A stretch of DNA of 64,000 bases from assembly GCF_000317085.1 (NCBI RefSeq), contig NC_019702.1:650394-714393 (forward strand), given 5' to 3'. The stretch comes from Synechococcus sp. PCC 7502 (GTDB lineage: Bacteria > Cyanobacteriota > Cyanobacteriia > Pseudanabaenales > Pseudanabaenaceae). Positions 47,538-57,712 of the stretch are shown here, piece after piece. Both the position numbers and the translations under genes were made by a program. The notes beneath the pieces are model-generated. The model saw only the letters and a program-made list of their open reading frames with translations, was not told where the DNA came from and made no database searches. How positions within the stretch are numbered: the first letter of the stretch is position 1; the number at the start of each line of letters is the position of its first letter.

Positions 47538-48008
47538 TATATGAACGTAATATTGGCTCATGCGTGCCTAAATCCACAGACGAGAACAAAGGCTGTGAAG
47601 ATACGTGCGCTCTCCATAGCATTGATAGAAAGAAAAGTTTTAATTTATAAAAATCAACATCCTCAATTAAATAAAGAGGTTGGTTAGTCAAAAGATCATA
47701 CTGAATTATCTTATTCAAAAATGATTTTGATAGAACTTCGTATCCATGTTTATCAAATTGGTCAAATTTTTTCTCGCATTCACTGCAAACTATAGTCGGA
47801 TCATAAATTCCCTTTAGAGATCTTTTTGAGGTTAGTATTCCTTTGTCAACCCTAATTACTCTATAAGGACTTCTTTCTTCATGTATTCCCCAAGGACTAT
47901 TAGCAGAACGATTATAAAAACTCTGTGGAATGATATGTGCTTTAACAAGCTTTGGATGATAGGAAAGACAAAGTTTACATTTCATCATTGATTTAGAAAA
48001 TATTGTTT

Positions 48009-48761
48009 TTATCCAAAGCCTTTAGCTTTAGCTTGTTCAATTGAAATAATGTATGGATGCAGTAGATTATTATCTTGCAGATATCTTGTAACTTTTCTAA
48101 CATTCTTGGTCGTAACAACTTTAATAAATTCTTCTTGTTTAGCAAGAAAAACCATCAATGCCAGATCACCAAAGATGTCAAAACCCAATAGTTTTTTGGT
48201 GTTGCCTCTCAATGAATTTTGAAGATAGCTACCTAAATTAGAAGTTTCAGAAACATAATGCCCTCTTCCTCCTGTAACATCTGAAATGGATTTGACTTTA
48301 TCAAGATATTTACGAACTTCTAAGGGTGGTAAATTGTTTATTGCCTCAGCTTTACAAAATTGATGATTCAAAACCGATAAAGTCTTTCTACAAGGAATAG
48401 GGTGCTTTTTATGAATTGAACAAGCTCCTTCTCCATTAAGTAACGGACACATCCCTATGTTAATACGACGAGACTTTAAGTAATCTAATTCACTCTTACT
48501 TTCTTTTACATATTTAATTAACTTGTCTAAGTAAGTTCTTAACTTATCTTCATTTACTACATCATTATTGAAATTATCAGAAATCAATAATGCTTCCGCG
48601 AGAGTTATGCTAACAGGAAGATCACAGCAGTTGTTGCAGCCTTTGTGACAAAATACTTGACCGCCAGAAGAGGTGTAATTTTCTATCCACGTTTCTATAA
48701 ATGAGTCAAGTTGATTATAAACTTGCTGGATTTCAGATTTTAGGACTTCAACAGCATTCAT
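48009..48761 (-). CDS. YkgJ-family cysteine-cluster protein
   Basis: A 250-residue protein with the YkgJ pattern CHKGCNNCCDLPV (about 38-50), a later CPLLNGEGACSIHKKHPIPCR and a further Cys near residue 136, likely to bind zinc or an iron-sulfur cluster. The C-terminal half has no family I recognise. It is followed by the interrupted HNH-like gene after 20 bases, suggesting a two-gene unit whose function is unknown. Confidence 0.8.
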   Translation of the reverse strand: MNAVEVLKSEIQQVYNQLDSFIETWIENYTSSGGQVFCHKGCNNCCDLPVSITLAEALLISDNFNNDVVNEDKLRTYLDKLIKYVKESKSELDYLKSRRINIGMCPLLNGEGACSIHKKHPIPCRKTLSVLNHQFCKAEAINNLPPLEVRKYLDKVKSISDVTGGRGHYVSETSNLGSYLQNSLRGNTKKLLGFDIFGDLALMVFLAKQEEFIKVVTTKNVRKVTRYLQDNNLLHPYIISIEQAKAKGFG

Positions 48762-48996
48762 TACTTATTTCTAGTTTTAGTTTATCTGGCTTCAACTCTA
48801 ACATACTCAATATTTGCCAGATTGATTTTATCGTCATAGATGAAATTCAGATTGCCATGATCGCAAATACTATGTCTACCGACCGCAATCGTTGTGACTA
48901 TTTAAGTATGCCTGCAACCAAAGCTCAAATCCAAAAATTCCTCAATTTATGGGTTAGTGCAATCCTCCAAATTCCCTATAAATTTTAAACCGAATT
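48762..48996. other. Intergenic segment, possible gene relic
   Basis: About 235 bases between the YkgJ and radical-SAM genes. The plus strand has a frame ending in SMPATKAQIQKFLNLWVSAIL and a stop, which reads like the end of a small protein, but it has no good start and overlaps the YkgJ gene. I could not assign it. Confidence 0.3.
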
Positions 48997-51588
48997 TTAA
49001 GATAGGCTAACCCGATGGATATGAGTAAGTTTGATTAGCGCATCGGAAGAATTTAGAGTAATCATTTGGTTAATCATGAACATAACTTGATCGGGCTTGA
49101 GAATCCAACCGTCAGGAGTTTGACTACCCACATACCTTAAAGACTCACCATCAATTGACTCTAGCAAATATAGGCGATCGCGGATTTCCATCATGTATTC
49201 ATGCCCTGATTTTGAGGTTTTAGGAATCAGAATAGAGGTGGTATCTTTAATCTGAGCGATCGCCAGATCCAAAACATTCCGATCAATTTCATTAAATGTA
49301 AGAATATATTCAGCCTTAGTAATGGCTCGTTCCGCCGAAATCGCTTTTAGATCTATTTGCTCAACTGCATAAATCGGCATATCCGCAGGTAGCTTAGAAG
49401 ATAGCCGTTCCCTAAATTCCAGAATATCCATTGTTTCTGAGAGTTCAAAATCGGCAATTTTACCCGAACTGGTAACACCCAAAGCTAAGGCACTGGCGAG
49501 GGAAAACTTAGGCGTGGGATGGAAACCTTGACTGAATGCCATGGGAATTTCGGCTCGGCGTAGCGATCGCTCTAATAGTCTGATTAAATCCAGATGGGAA
49601 ACTAAAGCCAATTTACCTAATTTACCAAATGTAATTCTAATTCTCTGCACAGGTTCTGATGCCTTCTGATTTGCATTCCCCAAAAATTCAGGAATAGGAG
49701 GCGCAGGAATAACAATATTATGTCCAAAGTCAGGGCTACATACTCCACACTTAGAGCAACCATGAAAGGAACAATCAGGAACGGTAACTGCAGTGATCGC
49801 CTTTTGCCAGTCTTCCTTTAGCCAATTTTTATCGATCCCCGTATCAATATGATCCCAAGGTAAAACCTGATCCATATTTAAGTCAGGACTAGTCCAAGTT
49901 AAACCTGCTAGTTCTAGGGACTGCTGCCAAGCTCCAAAAGCCCGTTCCGCATTTTCAAACCAAGCATCCATTCCTGCCCCTAGTTGCCATGCGGTTTTTA
50001 TCACTTTTCCTAAATGGCGATCGCCCCGACCCAGAATATCTTCCATTGCTGAAATTCGCACATCGGTATAGTTCACTTTTACCCCCCGTAGCTTCCGAAA
50101 TTCTGATTTAAGCAGTTTCTGTTTACGCAAAAAATCCTCTGGCGAAACTTGGTGCCATTGGAATGGAGTATGGGGTTTAGGGGTGAAGTTGGAAATAGTC
50201 AGATGCACATTGAGAATTTTACGATTTGGTAAGCGACATTCCTCTTGTAATAAGGCGATCGTATCGACAATGCCAATTACATCCTCATCGGTTTCCGTGG
50301 GTAAGCCAATCATAAAGTAGAGCTTAACTTGATTCCAACCCTGTTCGTAAGCAATTTTTACGCCCCGTAGGAGTTCTTCATCGGTAAGTCCTTTATTAAT
50401 TACATCTCGTAAACGTTGGGTTCCCGCCTCTGGGGCAAAGGTTAAACCCTGCTGTCTGCCATCTTCACTTTTCAGAATATTGGCAATATTTTGATCAAAG
50501 CGATCGACTCTTTGACTGGGCAACGAAAGGGAAATATGCTGATTTTTAAGGCGATTTTTAATTTCCATACCCACGGAGGGTAATGCCAAATAATCAGAAC
50601 AGGAAAGGGATAAAAGGGAAAACTCATTATAACCTGTTTCCTTCACTGCCCTTTCAATGGTACTAACCACAGCCTCTGGTTTGACATCCCTAGCTGGACG
50701 GGTGAGCATTCCGGGCTGACAAAACCGACATCCTCTAGTACAACCTCTTCTAATTTCGATGGTCAGGCGATCGTGAACTGTCTCTACTAAAGGTACTAAT
50801 CCAATACTATGTTCAGGCATAGGCGCAGCCACTCGCCGCAGGATTTTGGCAGGAATATCACCACGGTTGGGAATTACGGCACCATCTTGGTAACGATAAA
50901 ATTGTGGTACATACACCCCATCCACTTGAGCTAAATCCAGCAATAACTCTAGGCGAGATTTTTCTGCTAATTTGCCCAGTTTTATGACCTCCCCAATCTC
51001 AGGCAACAGTTCTTCCCCATCCCCTAGGGCAAGAAAATCAAAAAAGTCAGCATAGGGTTCAGGGTTAGAGGTAGCAGTTTGTCCACCCGCAAAAATTAAT
51101 GGAACATGATCTATGGCATTGCCTTCTTGGTTACGTTCCTGCCAAGTAAGGGGAATATGTGCCAAGTCCAGCATTTCCAGAATATTAGTGGCTCCTAGTT
51201 CATAACTAAGACTAAATCCTAAAATATCAAATTCCCTTAGGGAACGTTGAGACTCAACTGCAAATAGAGGTGTATGAGTTTCACGCAGCTTAAGAGCTAA
51301 ATCAGGAGCAGGTAAGTAGGAGCGATCGCACAGTTGTCCCGATTGAGCATTTAAAATACTGTAAAGAATAATATGCCCCAAATTAGAGGCTCCCACTTCA
51401 TAGATTTCTGGATAGGTCAAGCACCAGCGCACTAATGCCAACTCCCAAGGTTTATGCACAGCCCCCAGTTCATTACCTAAATACCGAGCAGGTTTAAGAA
51501 TATCAGCCGTGATTAACTCAGAAATAGGTGCAGACATAATCCAATAAGAACAAATAGGAGACACTGAAATTTTAGCCGAGTCATCCAT
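48997..51588 (-). CDS. TIGR03960-family B12-binding radical-SAM protein fused to a DUF2344 domain
   Basis: An 863-residue protein with a B12-binding-like N-terminal part, a radical-SAM core with CTRGCRFCQPG (the Cx3Cx2C cluster motif), a Cys-rich segment CSFHGCSKCGVC, and a C-terminal TIGR03936/DUF2344 domain (from about residue 645, RIRITFGKLGKLALVSHLD). The reaction of the family is not established to my knowledge. The frame starts at an ATG at 51588; the internal ATG at 51537 (MSAPISEL) is a good alternative. Neither has a clear ribosome-binding site. A relic of the same 3' end lies at 45294-45566. Confidence 0.88.
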   Translation of the reverse strand: MDDSAKISVSPICSYWIMSAPISELITADILKPARYLGNELGAVHKPWELALVRWCLTYPEIYEVGASNLGHIILYSILNAQSGQLCDRSYLPAPDLALKLRETHTPLFAVESQRSLREFDILGFSLSYELGATNILEMLDLAHIPLTWQERNQEGNAIDHVPLIFAGGQTATSNPEPYADFFDFLALGDGEELLPEIGEVIKLGKLAEKSRLELLLDLAQVDGVYVPQFYRYQDGAVIPNRGDIPAKILRRVAAPMPEHSIGLVPLVETVHDRLTIEIRRGCTRGCRFCQPGMLTRPARDVKPEAVVSTIERAVKETGYNEFSLLSLSCSDYLALPSVGMEIKNRLKNQHISLSLPSQRVDRFDQNIANILKSEDGRQQGLTFAPEAGTQRLRDVINKGLTDEELLRGVKIAYEQGWNQVKLYFMIGLPTETDEDVIGIVDTIALLQEECRLPNRKILNVHLTISNFTPKPHTPFQWHQVSPEDFLRKQKLLKSEFRKLRGVKVNYTDVRISAMEDILGRGDRHLGKVIKTAWQLGAGMDAWFENAERAFGAWQQSLELAGLTWTSPDLNMDQVLPWDHIDTGIDKNWLKEDWQKAITAVTVPDCSFHGCSKCGVCSPDFGHNIVIPAPPIPEFLGNANQKASEPVQRIRITFGKLGKLALVSHLDLIRLLERSLRRAEIPMAFSQGFHPTPKFSLASALALGVTSSGKIADFELSETMDILEFRERLSSKLPADMPIYAVEQIDLKAISAERAITKAEYILTFNEIDRNVLDLAIAQIKDTTSILIPKTSKSGHEYMMEIRDRLYLLESIDGESLRYVGSQTPDGWILKPDQVMFMINQMITLNSSDALIKLTHIHRVSLS

Positions 51589-51784
51589 TAAAATCGAATA
51601 TTTAAGATTGCCATATTTCAGATTTGAGATAAATCAACATTTTTAAGACACACATTATCTTAATTGATGCCTTTAAGATCAATACGAGTAAAGTCTTTCT
51701 TGCTCTCACTATATTCCCTTAATATTCGCTCTCTCATAATTTTTGAAATATTATTCTTATGTATTCTCAAATTAAATTCTTAGC

Positions 51785-53167
51785 ATGAGTATTCCCGAAA
51801 TCGTTGAAACCCAAAGGCAGTTCTTCAATACGGGTGTGACTAAAGAGCTTAAATTTCGGCTGGAGCAATTAAAGCTATTAGCGAAAATTACCGAAAATAA
51901 CGATCGCAGAACTTTAGATGCCCTCAAAGCAGATTTACACAAACCAGCGATCGAGGCTTATGGTTCTGAAATTTTAGTCACCCTAGGGGAAATTAAATAT
52001 ACACTCAAGCATCTCAAAAGTTGGGTCAAACCGCAGAAAGTACCAACTCCCCTCAGTCAATTCATTGCCAGCAGCTATATTTACACTGAACCTGTCGGCG
52101 TAGTTTTAATTATTAGTCCGTGGAACTATCCCTTTCAGCTTGCTATTGCCCCCTTAATTGGCGCGATCGCGGCGGGGAATTGTACCGTAATTAAACCCTC
52201 AGAATATGCGCCCCATACCTCAGCCTTGCTTGCAGAATTAATTTGTGAGAATTTCGATCCTAGATTTTTAACCGTAGTCCAAGGGGAAGTGGAAACCAGT
52301 CAGGCACTCTTAGCAGAGAAATTTGATCATATCTTTTTCACGGGTGGTACTGAGGTGGGAAAAATTGTCATGGGGGCAGCAGCCAAGCAACTTACACCTG
52401 TAACCCTCGAACTCGGTGGTAAAAGCCCCGCCATTATTGATGCCGAATGTGATTTGGATTTAGCGACAAAACGCATGATTTGGGGCAAGTTTTATAATGC
52501 AGGACAAACCTGTATTGCCCCAGACTATGTTTTAGTCCATGAATCTATTAAGTTCGCTGTCATAGCTAAAATTAGGCACTATTTACAGGAATTTTACGGT
52601 AATCAACCCCAACAAAGCCCCGACTATGCCCGTGTAATTAATCAGCGTCAGTTTGATCGCCTAATTGGATTAATCAAAGATATAGATCAAGCTCAAATTA
52701 TTATCGGTGGACACAGTGATCGCCAAACCCTATATATTGCTCCAACTGTAATTGATGTTCATGCCGATCAGTTAGATACCAATCTCATGCAAGAAGAGAT
52801 ATTTGGTTCAATTTTACCGATACTTACTTATAAAAATTTGAATGAAGCGATCGCCTATGTAAATGCCAAACCTCGTCCCCTAGCTCTATATTTCTTTTCG
52901 ACTAACAAGCAAAATCAAGATCGACTTATTCGTGAAATCTCCTTTGGTGGTGGCTGCATCAACGATACAATCATGCATCTTTCTACACCAGAATTACCCT
53001 TTGGTGGCATCGGTAATAGTGGTATAGGCAGCTATCACGGTAAGGCATCCTTTGATACGTTTTCCCATCGTAAAAGCATTCTTAAAAAATCATTTCTCTT
53101 CGATCTAAAATGGCGATACCCACCGTATAAAATTAGCTTTGAATTAATGAAAAAGCTAATAAACTAA
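51785..53167 (+). CDS. Aldehyde dehydrogenase (AldE-like)
   Basis: A 460-residue NAD(P)-dependent aldehyde dehydrogenase. ISPWNYPFQLAIAPLIGAIAAGN, FFTGGTEVGK, the catalytic Glu in LELGGKSP and the nucleophile Cys in NAGQTCIAPDY are all present. The C-terminus FSHRKSILKKS and a hydrophobic end fit the class III fatty-aldehyde type, which in cyanobacteria oxidises fatty aldehydes from lipid turnover. Confidence 0.92.
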   Translation: MSIPEIVETQRQFFNTGVTKELKFRLEQLKLLAKITENNDRRTLDALKADLHKPAIEAYGSEILVTLGEIKYTLKHLKSWVKPQKVPTPLSQFIASSYIYTEPVGVVLIISPWNYPFQLAIAPLIGAIAAGNCTVIKPSEYAPHTSALLAELICENFDPRFLTVVQGEVETSQALLAEKFDHIFFTGGTEVGKIVMGAAAKQLTPVTLELGGKSPAIIDAECDLDLATKRMIWGKFYNAGQTCIAPDYVLVHESIKFAVIAKIRHYLQEFYGNQPQQSPDYARVINQRQFDRLIGLIKDIDQAQIIIGGHSDRQTLYIAPTVIDVHADQLDTNLMQEEIFGSILPILTYKNLNEAIAYVNAKPRPLALYFFSTNKQNQDRLIREISFGGGCINDTIMHLSTPELPFGGIGNSGIGSYHGKASFDTFSHRKSILKKSFLFDLKWRYPPYKISFELMKKLIN

Positions 53168-53223
53168 AGATCAGAAATGCCTATATTTAGGATTAGAGCC
53201 TAGTTGATATTCTCACAATAACT

Positions 53224-53370
53224 ATGGCGATCGCATCCCATCAATCTCTTGAGCAATCTTCTACAAGTTCTCAACTATACGAACAAAACTTTTGTCTATG
53301 GGTAGAGTAAGCAAATTTACCGAACTAGATATGGAGAATTTGCCTGCACTGCTCCGTTTAGCTTTAGTAA
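53224..53370 (+). pseudogene. DUF29 relic
   Basis: From an ATG at 53224 the frame reads MAIASHQSLEQ, then SSQLYEQNFCLWVE and a stop. LYEQNFCLWVE is the start of DUF29 proteins. A shifted frame then continues with KFTELDMENL, the next DUF29 segment. The gene is broken by a small deletion and has no C-terminal part. Confidence 0.7.
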
Positions 53371-53644
53371 CTATTTTCACCATTTTTATGAATGTATCTT
53401 TTTGAACTCCACAATACCTATTGAACTCTTCTAATGGCTTTTTACTTAAAGCATTAATTGGTTTTCCTAAATTTTATACTTTTACTCTATCCTAAGAGTT
53501 TCGCAAGAGGTCTAATATTTACCAGAGGAATAATTGGCTTACACTGTCGTGACTCAAACGATCAAGATCTTGTCTAAGCGCAGATAACTCACATACTTGC
53601 AAGTATAAAGTGTAGAGATGGCAATTAAACTTTGCTGTTGAAGG

Positions 53645-53832
53645 TTTTGTCTTTATATTTGTCAGAGTTGCGGAAAAATCAAGCTCAAGTAAAACTAACA
53701 CTCGATCACATTATTCCATTAACCCAATGTGAAACTAATGATTTAAGTAACTTACAAACTTTATGCTCAGCTTGCAATAGGCATAGGTATAATAAGCACG
53801 ATCCCAGATTTCAACGCCGTTTTAGTGACTGA
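53645..53832 (+). pseudogene. HNH endonuclease relic
   Basis: The frame has LTLDHIIPLTQCETNDLSNLQTLCSACN, the HNH catalytic segment with its second Cys pair; it ends with RFQRRFSD at 53832. The first pair (CQSCGKN) lies just upstream in another frame, one base away, so a single-base deletion in the A run near 53675 has broken the gene. Most of the N-terminus is missing. Confidence 0.72.
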
Positions 53833-53873
53833 TTCAGTAGTTGGTTTGCGGAGAGTTATTTAGATTACTTCTT

Positions 53874-53920
53874 ATTACGATCTTAACGTGATGCTCTAAC
53901 CGTCTGAGCTATGTATTCTT
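53874..53920 (-). other. tRNA-like 5' half, probably a relic
   Basis: On the minus strand ACATAGCTCAGACGGTTAGAGCA makes a canonical D arm. TCACG-TTAAGAT-CGTAA follows as an anticodon stem with four of five pairs and U33. No T arm or matching acceptor 3' strand follows. It resembles bacterial tRNA-Val with GAC, but the anticodon reads AAG. I interpret it as a truncated tRNA gene. Confidence 0.5.
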
Positions 53921-53991
53921 AGGCTTAAAATATAATACAAGTTAAGCTAGGTTATGCTTATAAGGCTTGTAAAAAAACTAGTGTATTTGGC

Positions 53992-55971
53992 ATGGGACAG
54001 AATCTAACATTTCCTATCAGTGCTGTGGTAGGGCAGGAAGCAATTAAAACTGCATTACTCTTAGCCTCTATTGATCCAATGCTAGGGGGAGTAGCGATCG
54101 CTGGACGTAGAGGAACAGCTAAGTCAGTCCTAGCAAGGGGAGTTCATGCTTTATTACCACCGATTGAAATTGTGGCAAACTCTATTAGTAACTGCGATCC
54201 AACCAAGCCTGAAACGTGGGATTCAGCTACAAACCCAGATATAGTCGAAACAAAAGTAATTCCAGCCCCTTTTATCCAAATTCCCTTAGGTATAACTGAA
54301 GATAGATTAATAGGATCGGTGGACGTGGCAAAGTCGGTGCAGCAGGGCAAAACCATCTTCCAACCTGGCTTATTAGCAGAAGCTAATCGGGGGGTACTGT
54401 ACGTGGATGAAATTAATTTACTTGATCCCCAAATATCTAATCTTTTACTCGCAACTTTAAGTAATGGAGTTAACCAAATCGAACGTGAAGGCATAAGTTT
54501 TCAGCACCCCTGTGAGCCAATTCTTATTGCTACATATAATCCCGAAGAAGGAGCTTTAGGGAAACATTTGCTGGATCGCATTGCTATTCATTTATCAGCC
54601 GATGAGGTTTTAGGTATAGATGATCGGGTAGAAGCGGTGGATATGGCGATCAGTTATGCTAATTCTCCCGCAAGTTTTTTAGCTCAATATCAAGGGAATT
54701 TAGACAATCTGCGTACCCAAATTATTTTAGCGAGGGAATGGTTAAAGGATGTTCAAATTAGCTCGGCTCAGATTAATTATTTAGTCCAAGAAGCAATTCG
54801 GGGCGGAGTTCAGGGACATAGAGCAGAACTATTTGCTCTAAGAGTAGCAAAAGCTTTGGCAGCGTTAGATAGCAGAGTAAATGTCAATGCTGATGATTTG
54901 CGTACTGCCGTCGAATTAGTAATTGTTTCCCGCTCAACCATCAAGCCCGAACAACAGCAACCTCAACCACCTAATGCTCCACCCCCACCTCCTCAAAACT
55001 CTAATCAAGATCAAGAAAATCCTGAGGAACCAGAGGATGAAGAAGAGCCAGAAGAAACCCAAGAGCCACCTAGCATACCTGAAGAGTTTTTATTTGATCC
55101 AGAGGGAGTAATTCTTGATCCAGAGGTAATGTATTTTGCTCAAACTTTTACTAAACAAGGAAATTCTGGCTCGAGAAGTTTAATTTATTCCCAAGATCGA
55201 GGACGCTACATTAAACCCGTATTACCTCAAGGTAAGGGTGATCGCATAGCGGTCGATGCCACATTAAGAGCTTGCGCTCCCTATCAAAAAGCACGCCGTT
55301 TAAGGAACCCTCATCGTAAAGTGATTGTGGAAAACCCTGATATTCGTGCTAAGAAATTAGCAAGGAAAGCAGGAGCATTAGTCATATTTCTGGTGGATGC
55401 TTCTGGATCAATGTCATTGAATCGAATGCAATCAGCCAAAGGAGCAGTATTAAGACTTTTAACTGAAGCATACCAAAATCGAGATCAAGTTTCTTTAATT
55501 CCATTTCGGGGTGAACAGGCAGAGGTACTTTTACCACCTACGCGTTCTATTGAAGCGGCAAAAATTAGATTAGATGTATTACCCTGTGGTGGTGGATCAC
55601 CTTTGGCACATGGCTTAACCCAAGCAGTCCGTGTCGGTATCAACGCCAAAGCATCTGGAGATATTGGGCAGGTAATGATCGTAGCCGTTACGGATGGTAG
55701 GGGAAATATTTCCTTAGGGCGATCGCTAGGTGAAACAATTGATCCAGAAAATAAACCGAATATTAAAGAAGAGCTTTTAGAAATTGCCAAAAAAGTTAGA
55801 GCTTTGGGAATAGCCCTATTAGTGATTGATACTGAGAATAAATTTGTTTCTACAGGATTTGCTAAAGAGTTAGCAGCGGCGGCAGCAGGCAAGTATTATC
55901 ATCTACCTAAAGCTTCCGATCAAGCGATCGCCAATGTCACTAGAAATGCAATTAATGATATGCGGAATTAA
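53992..55971 (+). CDS. chlD: Magnesium chelatase subunit D
   Basis: A 659-residue subunit of the enzyme that inserts magnesium into protoporphyrin IX, the first committed step of chlorophyll synthesis. The N-terminal AAA+ module has a degenerate P-loop ([13 protein letters not shown]), an acidic Pro-rich linker follows (about 325-360), and the C-terminal integrin-I-like domain has the metal-binding DASGSMS (about 468-474). It acts with ChlI and ChlH, which are encoded elsewhere. Confidence 0.96.
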   Translation: MGQNLTFPISAVVGQEAIKTALLLASIDPMLGGVAIAGRRGTAKSVLARGVHALLPPIEIVANSISNCDPTKPETWDSATNPDIVETKVIPAPFIQIPLGITEDRLIGSVDVAKSVQQGKTIFQPGLLAEANRGVLYVDEINLLDPQISNLLLATLSNGVNQIEREGISFQHPCEPILIATYNPEEGALGKHLLDRIAIHLSADEVLGIDDRVEAVDMAISYANSPASFLAQYQGNLDNLRTQIILAREWLKDVQISSAQINYLVQEAIRGGVQGHRAELFALRVAKALAALDSRVNVNADDLRTAVELVIVSRSTIKPEQQQPQPPNAPPPPPQNSNQDQENPEEPEDEEEPEETQEPPSIPEEFLFDPEGVILDPEVMYFAQTFTKQGNSGSRSLIYSQDRGRYIKPVLPQGKGDRIAVDATLRACAPYQKARRLRNPHRKVIVENPDIRAKKLARKAGALVIFLVDASGSMSLNRMQSAKGAVLRLLTEAYQNRDQVSLIPFRGEQAEVLLPPTRSIEAAKIRLDVLPCGGGSPLAHGLTQAVRVGINAKASGDIGQVMIVAVTDGRGNISLGRSLGETIDPENKPNIKEELLEIAKKVRALGIALLVIDTENKFVSTGFAKELAAAAAGKYYHLPKASDQAIANVTRNAINDMRN

Positions 55972-56092
55972 CTTTTACTAATTTACAGTTTTTTATAGGT
56001 TTGTGTAGTATCAGGTACAAGGTTGGAACCCCTGCGTGCGCTGTATCTCCACCCCCCCAGAAGATCCCGAGGATTGTTTCATTCTTCATAAA

Positions 56093-56120
56093 AATGAAAA
56101 GACTAGAATGAAAAGACTAG
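56093..56120. repeat. Tandem 14-base repeat (two units)
   Basis: AATGAAAAGACTAG occurs twice in direct succession within the gene-free stretch downstream of chlD. No larger array follows. Confidence 0.8.
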
Positions 56121-56178
56121 GCAATAAATATGAGTTAGAATACTACAGCTAAAGATAGTATAAAAAATCGGAAAAGAG

Positions 56179-56400
56179 TCTAATTGATTATCTAAAAGAA
56201 ATACCAGATTTTCGAGAAGCAATTGGGCGTAGACTGTGGTTGATATTGTTAATCATGATTATGGGCATAACCAGTAGAGAATATGGATGCCGAGGGCTAG
56301 GAAGATTTGTCAAGCGTTATCGATGAGGCAAAGCCCAAATATGTCATCTGGGAAAACGTATTTGGAGCGATTTATACGGGCAGACTTGATGAATTCTTGT
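56179..56400 (+). pseudogene. ISAs1-like transposase N-terminal relic
   Basis: The frame reads SLIDYLKEIPDFREAIGRRL, then LLIMIMGITSREYGCRGLGRF, the N-terminus of ISAs1/H-repeat transposases, and breaks at a TGA after KRYR; some further homologous-looking sequence (GKAQICHLGKR) follows. No DDE residues remain. It is cut by the IS5 remnant at 56411. Confidence 0.65.
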
Positions 56401-56410
56401 GAGGACTATA

Positions 56411-56614
56411 GAGCCTGTTTCATATCTCATGAGTAGCAATTGTTTTTAGCATCAAGCGAATAAAGCAAAGATTGAGTTTAGCTGTAGCATTAACGAGAGT
56501 TCTCTCAAAGTTCTTAACTAAGATTTTGCATCTTTCAACCCAAGTACCCACCTTGTCGGCACAACTACAAACCCAGACAGACCTTTTTCTGCCTGCTTTT
56601 GCTTTGATACCTTA
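56411..56614 (-). mobile_element. IS5-family element, copy 3 (end fragment)
   Basis: This fragment starts with the inverted repeat GAGCCTGTTTCATATCT after a TATA, and is nearly identical to copy 1 up to GATACCTTA, where the IS630 sequence begins. It lacks about 17 bases in the transposase region found in copy 1. Only about 200 bases of one end survive. Confidence 0.85.
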
Positions 56615-57684
56615 TACCAAATCGTTAAATACGAGCTACAGATAAAGCTTCTAAAATATAATCCCACCCAACAATCGAAGCAATTACCTCCTGAGTCATA
56701 ACTTCTAACCTTTCCCGCATTAATGCACGCAACTGGTCAAGATCTTTTGGCAGTTTCCACCTCAACCCTAATTTGAAATGCTGCCACACTCTTTCAATGG
56801 GATTAGTCTCAGGTGCATGGGCAGGCTGAAATAGCAAAATAATATTTTTAGGAATCTTTAACCGTTTTGCTCTGTGTGCTCCTGCTTGATCCACTTGCAT
56901 AACGATGATGTCACCTTGAAAATATGCGCTTACTAAGTTCAGAAATACTTGGAAGCATTCACTATTAAGGTGAGTAAATTCATAGAAAAAGCTTTCCCCT
57001 GTTGATGGTTCTACAATTCCATAGAGGTAAGTTGCCTTAAACTGCCACTGAACTTTACCTTTGGGTTTGACTCCTCTTGCTGTGATCTTCCTTCCACTAA
57101 TTGTCTTTAACCCAATTCGTGTTTCATCTTGACAAAAGAATCTCACTTTGCCATTTAGTCCGATTATATTAATGCCAAACCAAGCAATCATGCTTATAAT
57201 ACTGGCAAGGTTTTTTTATATGCTTCTACTTGCTCTTCTGACTTTCCTGCGCTGACTGGACGTGTCACTTTCGGTCTGGCTTTCAGCCGATATCGGACTA
57301 GATGATGCACAGTTTTATAGTTTGATTTGATTCCTAATTGGTTCTCTAACCATTGGCAGATCTGCCCATAACTTTCAAAGCCTTCTGCTTCTTCCAGCTT
57401 TTTTATCAATGCTTTCTGCGCCCATTGTGGAATACTCTGTTTTCGCCCTGTTCTAGGTTTATGTCCTAATAGTCCTACTATTCCCCCTTTGCGATAATTC
57501 CCTAACCAATCTTGCAATGTAACTCGATGCCGTCCCAGTATTGTCGATGCTGTCTGGATTGTGCTTGCTTGTTTTGTTTTTAACAGATACAGCATCTGAA
57601 TTCTTTCTTTATCTGATGCGGTCTTTTGCACTCTCAGCATATGTTTTAGCTCTTCTTCACTTTCGCTGATCTCTAATTTGTATA
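56615..57684 (-). mobile_element. IS630-family element, with IS5 copy 2 at its 5' end
   Basis: The left boundary is the point where homology to IS5 copy 3 stops (CCTTA|TACCAAATCG); it carries TA, the target of IS630 elements. On the 5' side of its transposase an IS5-family element has been inserted with TATA on both sides. TTGGTA at 58596-58601 beyond that element could be the other inverted repeat (TACCAA), but the flanking TA does not match, so the right end is uncertain. Confidence 0.7.
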
Positions 57685-57712
57685 GAGCCTGTTTCATATC
57701 TATTATGAGCAA
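56625..57712 (-). CDS. IS630-family transposase in two frames with a slippery A7 run
   Basis: OrfA (57712-57194) has the helix-turn-helix part (KTASDKERIQML, ILGRHRVTLQDWLGNY). OrfB (57191-56625) has the DDE catalytic part: CQDETRIGL, MQVDQAGAHRAK and PETNPIERVW. At 57211-57217 a run of seven A lies before the end of orfA. A -1 slip there gives KKNLASIISMIAWFGINI, linking the two into one product of about 355 residues as in many IS630 elements. The first few residues of orfA read into the inserted IS5 end, so the natural start may be lost. Confidence 0.75.

Larger units (their letters stand above)
46325..47988 (-). pseudogene. HNH-like CxxC/HIIP protein gene interrupted by an IS5-family element
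   Basis: The gene is read from 47988 to about 47538, is interrupted by the element at 46649-47537, and continues from about 46648 to a TAA at 46325. Removing the element with one TATA copy rejoins the frame as RSY-ILEGKTPLKD, giving about 260 residues. The N-terminal part has MMKCKLCLSYHPKLVKAHIIPQ and a second pair CSEC, an arrangement like an HNH-type zinc site. The remainder has no motif I recognise. As it stands only a 164-residue chimera and an 80-residue tail could be made. It follows the YkgJ gene by 20 bases and was probably co-transcribed with it. Confidence 0.78.

Noticed and set aside
48701-48988. Plus-strand frame of 95 codons upstream of the YkgJ gene
   Set aside because: It overlaps the start of the YkgJ gene in antisense, has no ribosome-binding site and no recognisable domain; only its last third looks protein-like.
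54923-55111. Frame overlapping the ChlD linker
   Set aside because: It arises from the repetitive acidic Pro-rich linker and has no independent features.
55485-55892. Antisense frame of 135 codons within chlD
   Set aside because: The product has no domain and the overlapping chlD frame is clearly real through its whole length.
56093-56120. Start of a CRISPR array
   Set aside because: Only two contiguous 14-base units without spacers; no cas genes are present.
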